DNA of 64,000 nt, from NCBI RefSeq assembly GCF_000226115.1, contig NC_016459.1, positions 1,674,001-1,738,000 on the forward strand. Reading direction: 5' to 3'. Below, in pieces: positions 1-11,507 of the stretch. This DNA comes from Thermothielavioides terrestris NRRL 8126. Taxonomy: Eukaryota > Ascomycota > Sordariomycetes > Sordariales > Chaetomiaceae. The position numbers were made by a program, and so were the translations under genes. Under the pieces are notes generated by a model that had not been told where the DNA came from, searched no databases, and worked only from the letters and a program-made list of their open reading frames with translations. The first letter of the stretch is position 1; each line of letters begins with the position of its first letter.

Positions 1-1
1 G

Positions 2-653
2 CACCTCTCGTACACGGGCCGGGTCTGCAAGCAGTTCTTCGCCGATCTCGTGGCTAGGCAGAAGGACCCGAGGCAGAGCCGCCTCAAGTCGATCGACCTG
101 ACCGTGAAGAACTGCTGTCGGGACGCGGCGCACTGGAACGAATCCGGGTCGGGCATCACGGACATGAGCTTCATCAACGCGTTCGAGGAGCTGGTTATCG
201 CCGGCATCCGGGCCCTGGGAAGGATCAAGTCGGTCGAGCACCTCCGGATCCGCTATGTGGATTTGGGTAAGTCGCACCCGCACCCCTTGCCTGCTTAATC
301 TTTTTCTTCTCCACACCTCTCTGTGCTTTGCTGCTTTACTAGTTTGGGTGGCACGAAAATGGTGATTAATCCCACGCACGTTCTCTACCGCAGACTCGCC
401 GTTCCCGCCGCTCAACCCGTACTTCCTCCTCCACGACGGATGGTGCTCCGGCGTCTGGAGCGACGCCATCATCGCCGAGCTGAATCGGGCCCGGCCGAAC
501 GCCCGCTTCGGGGAGCTGTCCGAATCGTTCGGCGAGGTCGCCTACCGCAAGGACGGGCGCGTGACCATCAACCCCGAGTTTCCGAAGTCGAGGGCGATGT
601 CGCTGAAGCTGTCCAACTACGCTCTGCTCAGCGCGGGCATTGCGATTTCGTGA
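2..653 (+). CDS. 3' part of an unrecognised protein (two exons, 5' end outside window)
   Basis: Only the C-terminal part lies in the window. Exon 2-266 is open from the left edge and ends at a GTAAGT donor (267-272). The second exon, 394-653, follows an acceptor (...ctaccgcag) and ends at TGA 651-653. The splice joins phase-correctly through a GAC codon, so the two open frames become one. The visible protein (about 175 residues) contains repeated hydrophobic/charged stretches such as VEHLRIRYVDLD and FPPLNPYFLLHDGW, loosely like the leucine-rich tails of fungal F-box-type proteins. That resemblance is an impression and I do not recognise a family. Codon use is GC-rich like its neighbours. The exon model is reliable, the function unknown. 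Confidence 0.7.
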
Positions 654-1241
654 TTCATTCCTCTTGCCAGTATGGGCGGTGGTGGTAGTTGCCATCAAGG
701 TGGTGTGGCGTGCCAGTCCTTTTGTCTTGCTTTTTCTTGCCTTGATACCGGGGGTTGTGGGGTGATGATAGAGGGGAGGCGTACGGGGTTCGAACACGGC
801 AAAAAACCGTCGGGCTATTTATTTTGCATTTGCTTGTCATTTCAAAATGGGAGGACGGCTATCAATCGTGCTAGGGATATTGTGGCATTTGGGAGTCTGG
901 CAAGGATGATAACCCATGGAGTTGAGCGAAGGAGGGCAGGCGTGATTAATGTGCCCGAGGCGCGCCGGTATGTGGGTGTTGGGAGAGTTGCTGGCTGGGT
1001 TCGCGGGCACGGAGGACATACCTATTGCACGATGATATCTTCATGCTGCTTTCGAATTCGATGCTGTTCGCACAGGACTGGTCCTCGACAGACAGCAGCC
1101 AACGCCGGCCGAGTTGATACCACCGGACACTGATGGGCTGATTGAGCCAGGAAATGCCACCATACCCGATTACCCGACATATGTGACTAACATACACGTA
1201 CAAGATCAAACAATACACACAATCTTGAAGGCCACAGTGGA
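654..1241. other. intergenic, convergent 3' ends
   Basis: This lies between the stop codons of the partial gene on the left and GPI mannosyltransferase 1 on the right. Several short overlapping open frames on both strands have no recognisable content. I see no RNA gene or repeat. Confidence 0.5.
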
Positions 1242-2907
1242 TCACGAACTTCCCCCAGACTGATGGGCCACATCGCCAATGATGACCCCGAGGATCCAGC
1301 AGTTCACAAGGAAGAACCCCAGCGACGCAAGCCACAGACCGGGCAAGAAGGCGCTCCTCCCCAGGAACTCCAGCTGATAGCCCTGCTGCAACCACAGCGC
1401 CTGCGAAGCGACCCACAGGACCAGCGCGGCCAAGCCCAGCCGCTTGTCCCTGAGGAACGACGACCGGGGCAGGTACAGCGGCAGCAGCACCATGTACCAG
1501 AGGAAGTACTATAACCCCAACCCCCCCGTCGGCATCAGCATTATATCATCATTATCGCCATCATCTCTCCTTGAACTCTAGTCCTGGAGAAAAAAAAGGA
1601 GGGGGGGAAGGGGAAAAAAGGAAATAGGAAGCGACTTACCTGGCTCGTGCAGACCTTGTTGAAGGTGACAAAGGCGAAGGTCTGGGCCAGCATGGCGGCG
1701 GGCAGGTCCTTCTTGGCGAGCGCGAGCGGGATCAGCGCGCACGAGAGGGCCAGCTGGGGCAGGAAGGCGACCGACTCGACGCGGAGGGAGCGGAGGAGGG
1801 GGTGGAGCGTGGTGGGCGCGGGTGCGGCGGCGGCGGCGGCAGCGTCGGCAGCGGCGGGGGTTACGGCGGCCGAGGCGAGGTAGAGCTGCGTGTTGTAGGG
1901 GCTGAAGTTGTGCCGGTGGTCGAGGCGGGTGACGTGGTGGAGGTAGGTGTGCTGCAGGAAGGGGGGGCCGTAGCTATTGGAGTGATGAGGTTCGGTGGTT
2001 TTAGTACGGCTGGGGTTCGGAGTTGGAGGAGGGATGGATGGAAGGAAGGGGGTGGTGGGGGGATGGAGGAAAAAAAGACGGAGACTTACATGAAGAACAT
2101 GAGGATGTTCAGGCTGAGGAATGTGGCGAGGCTGATGGCCGCCAGCTGGAGCCTCTTGGGGGTGATAAATGCCGCCAGCTGCGTGACCCATGAGGGTTTC
2201 TCCTTGGAAGGTCTCGGCTTGTCGCCTCCCGAAGGACTGCCCATCCTCTCTTGGTCCATCCACCACACAATTGCGGGCGCGTAGATGAAGGGGTAGATTT
2301 TGAAATGCACCCCAAACCCCAACAACAAGCCGGCCAAGGTGATGCGCCTCGCCATCACGGCAGACAGCAGCGCCATGACCAGCACTCCTAGCAGGCCCTC
2401 CGAGCTGCCTCTCGTGCTGATGGTAGCCACCATGGGGTTAAGCAGCCAAATGGCCGCATATTTCCTCGCCGTAGCAGCATCCATGGACTTGGACTTGGCG
2501 AGGACACGCTCGAGAAGCCAGCCGGCCACCAAGTCGGCGGCAGCGAACAGCACCTTGCCGGAAGAGAACAAGGCCGTGTCTAACAGCGGATGCCCCGTCT
2601 TGAGCGCTGTTGGCAGCAGCAGCCAGGCCAGGATGGGCGTGTAGCGGTAGGTCTCCCGCTCGTAGGGGCTCTGGCCGCGCGAGACGAAGCGGGCGGCGTC
2701 GGTGAAGACGAGGTAGTCGATGTCGGTGTACTTGACGGGAGAGTTCGCATCCTGCCAGAGGCCGTACAGGAGGAACGCGACACGGAGGAGCGCTGCGGAG
2801 AGGTAGAGACGGAGCGGGTGGTGGAAGAAGGACGCGACCAGAGACGGCGTCGCCGGTGATGGTGCCGAGGACGCTGCGCTCTCGCGTGTCGCTGATGGCT
2901 TGGCCAT
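1242..2907 (-). CDS. GPI14: GPI mannosyltransferase 1 (PIG-M/Gpi14 family)
   Basis: This enzyme adds the first mannose, from dolichol-phosphate-mannose, to the GPI-anchor precursor in the ER lumen. There are three exons on the minus strand: 2907-2090, 1973-1640 and 1508-1242, with GTAAGT donors at 2089 and 1639 and AG acceptors before 1973 and 1508. All joins keep frame, giving 472 residues. The luminal DxD motif is seen as TDIDY (residues 61-65). Family signatures follow: YRYTPILAWLLLP, the HFKIYPFIYAPAIVWW segment, HNFSPYNTQLYL and FVTFNKVCTSQ|YFLWYMVLLP across the second intron. Many hydrophobic segments fit a polytopic ER protein. An alanine-rich insert (about 1800-1870) lies in exon 2. 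The divergent neighbour is the TRAX gene, with about 540 bp between starts. Confidence 0.95.
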
Positions 2908-3447
2908 TTTCTCATCTGAACGGCCGCCTTGGGGAGAGAACGAAGCGAAGATAAGCCGGTTTCACCAGTCTTCAAAACCCCGTCGCACAGTGCAGACGCC
3001 CAAGCTCAAGAGCATCAACTCGACCAAATCGCGACTCCGTTTAGGTTCGCGGGTCTCGTGAGTTTGTCCGCTGCAGCGTGCTCACTGCTCAAGCTTTCCA
3101 AGCTCCTCCCCTGCTTAGAAAGCCAGCACAGCCGCCACTCTTGTTTTTTTATTCGAAGAGTTTTGTCCAACAAGCATCGAGAAAACAATATGCTCGCTTT
3201 GGAGCTTGCTGTCCCTCATAAGGGTTCAGCTCAACTGAAAGCTCAACTACGGGGAGCGGGAGCCCCCTAACAATTTCCCCGTGCTTGCCATGAGTGTCCA
3301 CTAAAACACCCCAGTCAACCAATCCACTGACGTCTTCAAATTGCAACCGCTTGTGGTTCACAAGTTAGGTAGGTATCACAACCACACAAACAAACCAGCC
3401 CGCCCGTTGAGAGCCTACTGCGTACGACGGCAACCTGGTACTGCAAC
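2908..3447. promoter_or_regulatory. divergent promoter region between GPI14 and TRAX genes
   Basis: The 540-bp gap between two divergent start codons must carry both promoters and 5' UTRs. A short TAGGTAGG run lies near 3366. No specific factor-binding site can be assigned from the sequence alone. Confidence 0.45.
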
Positions 3448-4528
3448 ATGTCCGGTTTCAAGCGCGACTGGAACGGGAATGCGAAGAAGCGGGATGGCCC
3501 CCGGCCTCCGCCGAAGCAGGCCGTGAGAAACGCGTACACGCCCATGTTCGAGAACCTCCGCAACGAGCTGGATGAGCACTACGACCGCCGGGAGCGCATC
3601 GTCAAGGCGTCGCGGGATATCACGGCGCTCAGCAAGAAGATGTAAGGTACATGGTTGCTCGGTGACATCCGCCGAGTTTTGACGCTGACATTGCACGCAG
3701 CATCTTCTCACTGCAACGGTATGACAGCTCTGCTCGTGGAAGACCCTAGTGAAGAGAGTGAGAGTGGGGCTCACCATTGACCTTCCGACCAGAGTGCGGA
3801 AGATCGAGAACCAGCTCCCCGCCAACATCCAGGCGGAGGTCGATGCGCGGCTGGCCGAGATAGCCAAGCTCCTCGCCGCCCTCGCGCCGGAAGTCCAGGG
3901 CATCAACCGGTACCGGTACGCCCGGTCGCTCCTGTGCCTCGAGGAGCTCGTCGAGGCGCTCACCTTTGCCCACTACCTCCGGACCCAGACGCTCGTCAGC
4001 CTTGCGGAGCTCTCGCCCGTTATCGAGGACCTCTCGCGGAAAGGAGCGGCGCCCGAGGACGAGGTCATGGCTGACGCCGGCGTCGACACGGCGGGGAACG
4101 CCGAGAAGCCGGCCGAGACGCCCACCGTCTCCCTCACGCAGGACGACTACCTCTACGGCGTCTTCGATCTCACGGGCGAGATGATGCGCTTCGCGACCAC
4201 GTCCACGGCGCTGACGGGCACCATGGCTTCCTCCGGCGCTGGCGGGCAGGCGGGCGGGGGCGGCGCCGCCGCCGCCGACGACGACGACGACGAGCAGCCG
4301 CGCACTATCGTCCAGGACATGCACGAGCTCGGGACCCTGTTTGAGATGCTGCCCGTGGCCGCCGGGAACCGGTTTGCGTGGGGCAAAAAGCTCGAGGTCG
4401 CGCGGCAGTCGGTGCAGAAGGTCGAGCGGCTCGGCTACGACCGCATCATTCGCGGCAGTGAGCGGCCCAAGGGCTGGGTCCCGGACTTGAGCGCGGCAGA
4501 CCAGGGCCCAGGAGACGAGCTGGAGTGA
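3448..4528 (+). CDS. translin-associated factor X (TRAX), translin family
   Basis: TRAX partners translin in the C3PO endoribonuclease, which trims small-RNA passenger strands and tRNA leaders. Exons are 3448-3641, 3701-3718 and 3793-4528. The middle exon is an 18-nt microexon (encoding IFSLQ with split codons on both sides), and all three join in frame to give 315 residues. Family hallmarks are the N-terminal FENLRNELDEHYDRRERIVKASRDITALSKK helix, the RYARSLLCLEELVEALTFAHYL helix and the DDYLYGVFDLTGEMMRFATT segment, which carries the conserved acidic pair. A Gly/Ala/Asp-rich loop (about residues 205-220) interrupts the late helices. The start ATG follows several upstream stops, and the stop is TGA 4526-4528. 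The next gene downstream is elongation factor 1-beta in the same direction. Confidence 0.93.
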
Positions 4529-5133
4529 CCCACGTTTTCTCAAGTCTGTTGATTGGTGAGTTGTGGATTGTTTTTTTGACGTGACATGACTACCTATTTG
4601 CCGGTGGGCAGTTACGGAGAGTGTATGCGCTTGGCAGTTGCTCTGTTTTGGTCAGGGTCATGCTGGGATGGCATAGTCAACTTGTCAATCGCCCGGCGCC
4701 TGCGGAGCCTCCAGGAGAGGAGAGAGAGAGGGGGGATCGCCCTCAGGACGATTGTATTGCAGGTAACATGAAGGAGGGTCTAACACAGTAACTGTCTGTT
4801 GCACCTGCATTCAACGAGGAATCCTCCAGTGCTCTCTCCAGCGAATTGCCAGTCGAATTGCCAGTGTTCGAGATTGCCAAATCAACCTGGCATACCGGAG
4901 TTACACTCATTTCGGCGCGCTACCTGCTTCGTTAGGTAGGTAGGTGGGGCCTTGAGACCGCAATGCAATTTGTGCCTTAGGCACAATCACGGTGCGGGGC
5001 AATTGTGCACTCGGTCGCAATTAACCACCAAAAGATTTTCTTACCCCGCCATCTTCTTGGGCAGCTACCGACCACCACAAACACAGCTGGACCCGACTTC
5101 CTCGAGCTTCGTCCCGAACCACCGCGACTCAAA
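4529..5133. promoter_or_regulatory. intergenic: TRAX 3' end and EF-1-beta promoter
   Basis: About 600 bp holding the TRAX terminator region and the upstream region of the highly expressed EF-1-beta gene. A GA-rich tract lies at about 4710-4735 and TAGG repeats at about 4935-4945. No gene is seen. Confidence 0.45.
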
Positions 5134-6232
5134 ATGGGCTTCACTGACCTTCTCACCGACGCCGGCCTTGCCGGTACGTTCCCCCAGCGCTCTGAGCGCA
5201 TCGCGATCTCCTGCTGACTGGCAGCCCGCAGTGCTCGACAACTGGCTCCTCACCCGCTCCTACATCACCGGGTATGGATGACCCCTCTTGTTTTTGTCTC
5301 CCGCGACAGCTTTCCTGCTCTGCCCTTACATGATGATCAACCATGGTCCGTGTTGCTGAGCAGCCTCAAGACCTGCAAATGATTACACACCCAGCACTGT
5401 GTGCATCTCTGAACTTCCCCTCTCACCCGGCAGCTTGCATTTCTGCGTGCTTTTCCAATGTTCCTTGGATTGGGGTCTCGGGGCTGACCTTCGTCTGTTC
5501 TCCTCGCAGGTACTCGGCCTCGCAGGCTGATGTCGCCGTCTTCAAGGCCCTGAGCGCTGCGCCCGACGCCGCCAAGTACCCCAACGCGGCCCGCTGGTAC
5601 AAGCACATCGCCTCGTACGAGGACGAGTTCGCCACCCTGCCCGGCGACTCCAGCAAGCCCTACACTGTCTACGGCCCCGAGACTGTCGAGGTCACGGTGA
5701 ACCCGGCCAAGGCCCCCGCCGAGGAGGCGAAGGAGGAGGAGGAGGAGGACGTCGACCTCTTCGGCAGCGACGACGAGGAGGAGGACGCCGAGGCCGCCCG
5801 CATCCGCGAGGAGCGCCTGGCCGAGTACCGCAAGAAGAAGGAGGGCAAGCCCAAGGTTGCCGCCAAGTCGATTGTCATCCTCGACGTCAAGCCTTGGGGT
5901 ACGTTATTATGCCCATTTTCCCCTCAACCTCCCCAGCTTTGCTCCACGAGAGGACAAAGTTTGCGCAGTTGGCTGACCTGGTTCTCCCGCAACCCCCAAC
6001 AGATGACGAGACCGACCTGGCTGCTATGGAGGCCTCCGTCCGCAGCATCGAGAAGGACGGCCTGGTCTGGGGCGCTTCCAAGCTCATCCCCGTCGGCTTC
6101 GGCATCAAGAAGCTGCAGATCAACCTGGTCGTCGAGGACGAGAAGGTCTCGCTCGACGAGCTCCAGGAGCAGATCCAGGAGTTCGAGGATTACGTCCAGT
6201 CCACCGACATCGCTTCCATGCAGAAGCTCTAA
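5134..6232 (+). CDS. EFB1: translation elongation factor 1-beta (eEF1B-beta, GDP-GTP exchange)
   Basis: This is the guanine-nucleotide exchange subunit that recharges eEF1A with GTP in the cytosol. There are four exons: 5134-5173, 5232-5271, 5510-5898 and 6003-6232. Donors are GTACGT, GTATGG and GTACGT, every acceptor is AG, and all phases are consistent, giving 232 residues. The order is an N-terminal GST-C-like helical region ([30 protein letters not shown]), a charged acidic linker ([20 protein letters not shown]), then the exchange domain with [40 protein letters not shown] and the C-terminal DIASMQKL. The two tiny 5' exons of 40 nt each, with a 238-nt second intron, are typical of ribosomal and translation genes in filamentous fungi. 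Confidence 0.97.
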
Positions 6233-7140
6233 GCTGTGTGTATCTGGGATCTAATGCCTACCTATGTAGACATGAAGGCCTCATACATGAACGAAAGTAA
6301 CGATGCGTCTTGGCCCAGCCGTCCACTGTCTGTACCATACGGGATGTCAGTGACCTGATGCGCGTAACACCGCCATTGGCGGCTTCAAGCATGTCAGACT
6401 CTCTCTCTCGCAGAAGAGAGGCACGGCTAGAAACATGCCAGCCGCCACGTAGCGTTTCCCATCGAGATGGTCTTCAGGAGAGCTTGACGCCTGCGTGATA
6501 ATACACCGAGGGAACGACAGGGCACATTCAAGACAAACACGGGGCAACTGAGTGAGCATTCATTCCTCCCTCCCCCGCATGTTTTTCTTGCCCTCCATTT
6601 GCTCCCCTATGGGTATAGCATGGGCATCCAACAACATTTTTTGCTGCGACATCACCGCCCCCCGTTCCCGTCTCCGCCCGTCCCCCCTTCCCCCAAAACA
6701 CAAAACAATGTTAATGCATGACAAAAACAACAGTGACCGGTGTATCCTCAACCAGCCGTATGGATGACCCAAGCTGTCCACACATGTACAGCAACAAACA
6801 ACAACAACTCGTCAACTACCGGGCACTCCCACTAATCCGTAGGAAGGTAGTGCCATGCTTGCTTTGCTCGCTTTGCATGTTTGCTTCCCGCTTTGCCGCT
6901 TCCTGCTGCCTGTCCAGCCCCAGATGACAAAATACCACTATAGGTCTTACGCCGTAAGTCCCCTTCTCCCCCGGAGTCGGGGGAAGGGGCGGGGAAGGGA
7001 CGGAGGAGAGGGGGGAAAAGGGCTGTCACGGCATTGCTGTGCTCTATCCCGCCGTCCTCCCCGTCACGCCCCGTTTCCCACACTTGAAGTAGACATGGTG
7101 CTCATCAACAGCGAACATCACAGCATCATCATCATCATCA
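6233..7140. other. convergent intergenic region
   Basis: Between the stop codons of EF-1-beta and the minus-strand WD40 gene. It contains 3' UTR sequence, C-rich low-complexity DNA (about 6655-6700) and an (ATC)n microsatellite at about 7123-7143 that abuts the WD40 stop codon. No gene is recognised. Confidence 0.5.
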
Positions 7141-7283
7141 TCATAGCCTGACGCCCCACACGCCGCGGCCGGCGCTCACGCCCAGCCACTCGCCGTACTC
7201 GCCCGTGGCCAGGTGCGGCACCCAGCCGAGGTTGCCGACCTCGTACTCGCACTGCCAGCTGGCCACGGGGCTGCGCACGCTGG

Positions 7284-7314
<31 letters not shown>

Positions 7315-9148
7315 GTCGGCGGCGGCGCCGTTGACCGGTTGGTGGTGGTGGTGGTTCATCAGGTCCCAGATCAGGACCTGGCAGTCGTCGGCGCCCGAGG
7401 CGAGCGTGCCGCGGCGCAGGGGCGACCACTCGACGCAGTTGACCGCGCCGGCGTGCCCGCGCAGCTCGAGGAGCGCCTGGCCCGGCTGGCGCGCGTCGAG
7501 GATGCGGACCACGTTGGAGTCTTGGGCGAAGGTCGCCAGGAGGTGCTGGTCGTGTGGCGAGGTCGCGAGTCGCAGGAGCGGCGGCGGGTGGGAGAGCGTT
7601 TGTTGGGCTAGCGTCGGGCTGATGCGGCCGCCGTTGGCATCTTTAAAGATCGTTGCGTTTAACGAATGGTCAGAAGAAAGTAAGGGAAAGTTGAAGATGA
7701 AGCAAGATGTGTAGGAGGGATGGGGGTCTCACCTCGCTCGTCCTTGGCTGAGGGCTCGTAGATGATGGTGCTGTGCTCTAAGCTCCGCAGGTCGAACATT
7801 CGGACGCTGCCGTCCTGGCCGCAGCTCACAAACACGTCACTGCTCTGGGCACAGAAGCGGACGTCGTACACCTCCTTGTCGTGCGCAATAAGTTGCGTCT
7901 TTGCCGTCAGGGATGGGATATCCCAGATAGTGCATGTGGTATCTATACTCGAGGTGATAATCAGACTCGGATTTACTGTGTTCCAGTCCAGGGAGGTCAG
8001 CGGGGCTGTGTGGTCGGGTGTCTTGGAGTTGGACAGGAGAGCCAGCGGGGTGAGTTTCGTAACGGGCATGTCGCGGCCGTTCCTTGACGTGATCGTCGAC
8101 CCGGGGGTAGGCGGCTGGGGCTCTGAAGGGAGCGACCACAGGCGGAGGTGGTCGCCCGAAGTAGCGAGCAGATCTGTCGACTGCTTCTGGGACGACGGCG
8201 GCTCCCAGAGCAAGCGGGTGACGGGATACGAATGTGTGGCCTCTGCGATTTTGGTGAAGTCCATGGCCCATTTGGATCCACCAGGGACATAGACATCCGA
8301 AGGCGTGGGCGTGAGCTGAGCTTCGAGGATTTGGATCTGAGCAGCGCCCTCGCGGTCAGTGAACCGGATCCCGAGCTGGGCGTGACACACATGACACTCA
8401 CATAATTATGCCCATCTTCCAAGTAGCTTCCAATGGCAAGCTTTCCAGCGCCGCTGCCTTGAGGGACCCATTTGCACCAGTCAAAGGCGTAGAGCGGCCA
8501 CGGAGCCATGTAATTGCTGGTCCGCGGCTGGAGATTTGCCGTCTCGTAGCCAGGCGTGCCGGGCAAACCATCTGACAGGGTCGAGTCGGCGCGGGGCCGA
8601 ATATCCGCAAGACCGAGTGGGGTGTTGGAAACGTTTCGTTGGGAATTTGGGGGGTTGTATTTAGTATCCGTCGGAGACATGAACTGGGTCGAGGACGCGG
8701 TGCCGCCGGGGGTGGTCGGCGAGTAGGGGATGTAGTTCGATCCGCCGCTTTCGTAGGGCGCCGCGGGGCTGGAGCGCGAGTAGGCGTGCGACAAGCTCAG
8801 CGAGTTGGGCTTCTGGTGCTGATGCGATTGATATTCGGGCTGTTGCTGCATACCGGGCATGGTCGAAGGAACACTGTTCGAGGGGATCGTGGGCTGCTGC
8901 CGGGAGCCCAACCCGCCGGGCTGCAACACGTTTGGCACGGTGCCGCCAGATTGGTAGCCAGGCAGCTGAGGTAGGCTCGACGACGCCTGGTCGAGTTTGA
9001 TATGCGGGGCAGCACCAGCGGCCTGGTAGTCGCGGGGCGACATTGGTTGGTTCTGATGGGACATGGCCGACGACATGTGCAGTTCGTCGTGCTGCGAAGA
9101 GAAGGTCCCTGTCCGCCGGGGCGGCTGGTATTGCTGGGGCTGGTTCAT
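7141..9148 (-). CDS. WD40-repeat protein, DCAF7/WDR68 (TTG1-like) family
   Basis: A scaffold beta-propeller related to animal DCAF7/WDR68 and plant TTG1, which bridges DYRK-type kinases, transcription factors and CUL4-DDB1. Exons on the minus strand are 9148-8402, 8336-7733 and 7640-7141 with GTGAGT and GTGAGA donors. Joins are in phase and give 616 residues. The first about 200 residues are a Gln/Ser/Pro-rich, probably disordered extension. The conserved part starts at YMAPWPLYAFDWC and GKLAIGSYLEDGHNY|IQILEAQLTP. It continues with DLLATSGDHLRLW, APLTSLDWN, SSIDTTCTIWDI, KTQLIAHDKEVYDVRF, CGQDGSVRMFDLRSLEHSTIIYE and GADDCQVLIWDL. A poly-Ser run coded by a CTG/CAG microsatellite sits in the last blades. 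An in-frame upstream ATG at 9319 would add 57 residues; I chose 9148 because the upstream stretch is Arg/Pro-rich and atypical. Confidence 0.92.
7278..7312. repeat. (CTG)n microsatellite coding poly-Ser in the WD40 gene
   Basis: About ten uninterrupted CTG units on the plus strand, read as AGC serine codons on the minus strand. They lie in a loop between WD repeats next to an Asn-His-rich stretch, and are expected to vary in length between strains. Confidence 0.85.
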
Positions 9149-10289
9149 CGTGGCGGGTCTGACTGTCCGGTGGAGGAGTGGTGGGGGGGACTTGGAGCTC
9201 GGGGCCGCGACTCGCAGGGGGACGCCTCGAACTCGGGACGGGGGTGTCTTCGCCGTGCCGTCGTCGGGCGGCGAGCGAACGTGCGCCAAGGGCTGCCGGA
9301 TACCGATGCCTGCATTCAATGCCCGGCACGTCTATGCGGATCAGTAAATCACCGGTTGCTGCCGCAAATGCGCAGGCGGATGAGGCGCAAAAGCGCCAGG
9401 GCAGCAACGACAAGCGGCGGTTTGGCGTGAATGGAGGGGTGGGAGGAGAGCCGGTGTCGTTCGAGCTCGTTCTTGGTCTGGCAGCAATGTTTCGCCGTCA
9501 CAGGCCCTCACAGGCTCCTTGGGCCCCCCAGTCATTCTACCTTGGCGCCCGCCCACGCTTCCCTCCTTGGCCAGGTAGTCGCCAGGTGCTCACGGCTGGG
9601 GGACGACAAGATGAGACGGGATTGGTCTTTGCCAGACTGAGTGTGGGTCCATGTTCGCCTCTGGAAGGTCGCTGGTACCTGACCTCTGCCCCGCAACAAT
9701 CAGCAGCCAGCAACTTTCAAGAGAGCCAACCTCCACTTGAACCTGCACAGGAAGCTTGAAGAGTCGCATAACAATTACAACACAGGGCCTAGCCACCTAC
9801 GGCACCCCGCGCGACTCCCAAGCATCCTATATTCACATTCAGAATCCTCTCAGCTCGGTTTTCAAGCCGAACTAACTGCGTCCACGCGAAACCTGGTTTC
9901 ACAGCATCCCTTCTTTCTCATTTCTCCCAACCCGACCAATTACCGAGTAGACGATTACACGGTATCGCGGTTGTCATCCCAAAGTGCCCCGCCCTTCTTC
10001 CTGCGGCCGAGATTCCATCCCAGCCAAAACCCAGCAACAATAACACAACTCACCGCGACCTTTCGACCTTTCAACCTTTCGGTCTTCCGACATTTCAATT
10101 TTCGACTTTTCAAAACCACAGCCACCGTGGTCTGTCAGATTGACTACCGAACCCGACTTTCGGCGCCCTGGTTGTACATATGAACCGACTGCCAGCACCG
10201 ACTCGCCTGCCCGTTCAACTGGGCGTCCCTTTTCGACTCGTTTGAGTTTTTTCAATTCGTTTGAATTTTCGCCTGCAGCCAAGTGCACC
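9149..10289. promoter_or_regulatory. divergent promoter region (WD40 gene / CAB4)
   Basis: This 1.1-kb gap separates two divergent start codons. The CAB4-proximal side (about 10060-10270) is rich in short TTTCGACC-like and TTTTCAA-like pyrimidine tracts typical of fungal 5' UTRs. No separate gene is supported. Confidence 0.45.
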
Positions 10290-11507
10290 ATGGGACAAGA
10301 CGACCTCCCGTCGCTCCTCCTCCTCCCCTTTCCTCCCAATCCCCTCACCCGCCCTGCACTCGATGCTGCCTATAAGCCCTCCCTCACCCATGCCCTCGAG
10401 AAGTTGAAGCGATCAGGTGGCACCAGACTCGTGGTCGGAGTCGTGTGTCCCATCCTTCACGGGCAATTCCTGGAGTCCAAGACTCTCTCATGGCCCGAAG
10501 CTCAGGCGCTGCTTGCCGGCATGTACAGCCTCATCTCCCTTGTTTGCGACCAGCTCTCCATTGGCACCGAGATGGACGGTGGACCGGGCTCGGTCGACAC
10601 TACCGTCGTTCTCATTGACCACGACCGCAACAAGCGCTTCCCACCCAACTTCCGCCCTGCTATTGAGACCAACAACACCATCATTGTTGACATGGCCACC
10701 TTCGCCTCTGCCTACTTCCCCTGGAACTCCATCTTTCAAGTTAGGAGCGAACTTGGATTCCAGCTGCACCGCACCTACCTCGAACTTGCCGAGGGAAAAC
10801 AGACATTGCGGCAGAGCCAGCTTGTCCTGATCGACGGAGGGCTGACCTTGCACATCGCTCAAGCCGACCAGAGCTTGCCGACACAGACCCCTACCTACCC
10901 AGTGGTTTGCCTTGGTGGCACGTTTGATTACCTGCACCCGGGGCACAAGCTTCTTCTCACGGCCGGCGCACTGCTGCTCCAGGTTCCGCCGAGGGGTGAA
11001 GCTGCGAAGCCGTGTCGGTACATCATCGGAATCACAGGCGATGAGATGTTGCGGAACAAGAAGTATGCCGAGTACATTCAGCCGTGGGAGACGCGGGCGC
11101 GGAACGTCATGTTCTTCTTGGCCCAGCTGCTCAGGCTTTCCAGCCGTGGATGGAAGGATGGCACCCGACCGCAGATTGAGGAGAAGGACGGCAATTTTAC
11201 AGCGACGTTCAGAGACCGCACAATCGAGGTGCAGTGCGTGCGCATCCAAGATGCGTTCGGGCCGACCATCACAGTCGAGGAGATTGATGCACTGGTTGTC
11301 TCCAAGGAGACGAGATCTGGCGGGCAGGCTGTCAATGAGAAGCGGGCTGAGCGCGGCTGGCGGGCTCTCGCGGTGTATGAGGTCGACGTGCTCGATGCTA
11401 AGGAGGCTCCCGATGAGCCAGTCGAGACAGAGGACTTTGCCTCCAAGATCAGCAGCACTGCCATCAGGCAGCAACGGGCTCAGTCGAAGATGGAGACAAA
11501 GGTGTGA
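10290..11507 (+). CDS. CAB4: pantetheine-phosphate adenylyltransferase (CoA biosynthesis)
   Basis: Catalyses ATP + 4'-phosphopantetheine to dephospho-CoA, the penultimate step of coenzyme A synthesis. A single exon of 405 residues. The nucleotidyltransferase signature GGTFDYLHPGH (residues 209-219) holds the T/HxGH motif, followed by YIIGITGDEMLRNKKYAE and the C-terminal ISSTAIRQ that corresponds to the family's (I/V)SST.(I/V)R motif. The N-terminal 200 residues are the longer fungal/animal-type extension with a Rossmann-like VVLIDHDRNKRFP region. The ATG at 10290 follows a CAACC-type leader and an ACC context. The last codons (METKV) and the stop lie within a tandemly duplicated segment, described separately. 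Confidence 0.95.
   Translation: MGQDDLPSLLLLPFPPNPLTRPALDAAYKPSLTHALEKLKRSGGTRLVVGVVCPILHGQFLESKTLSWPEAQALLAGMYSLISLVCDQLSIGTEMDGGPGSVDTTVVLIDHDRNKRFPPNFRPAIETNNTIIVDMATFASAYFPWNSIFQVRSELGFQLHRTYLELAEGKQTLRQSQLVLIDGGLTLHIAQADQSLPTQTPTYPVVCLGGTFDYLHPGHKLLLTAGALLLQVPPRGEAAKPCRYIIGITGDEMLRNKKYAEYIQPWETRARNVMFFLAQLLRLSSRGWKDGTRPQIEEKDGNFTATFRDRTIEVQCVRIQDAFGPTITVEEIDALVVSKETRSGGQAVNEKRAERGWRALAVYEVDVLDAKEAPDEPVETEDFASKISSTAIRQQRAQSKMETKV

Noticed and set aside
3746..4543. Long minus-strand open frame opposite the TRAX gene
   Set aside because: It is the antisense of a well-supported exon, produced by GC-rich codon bias, and its Arg/Gly/Asp-rich translation matches no family.
10488..11474. 328-codon minus-strand frame opposite CAB4
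   Set aside because: Antisense shadow of a single-exon gene with clear nucleotidyltransferase motifs.
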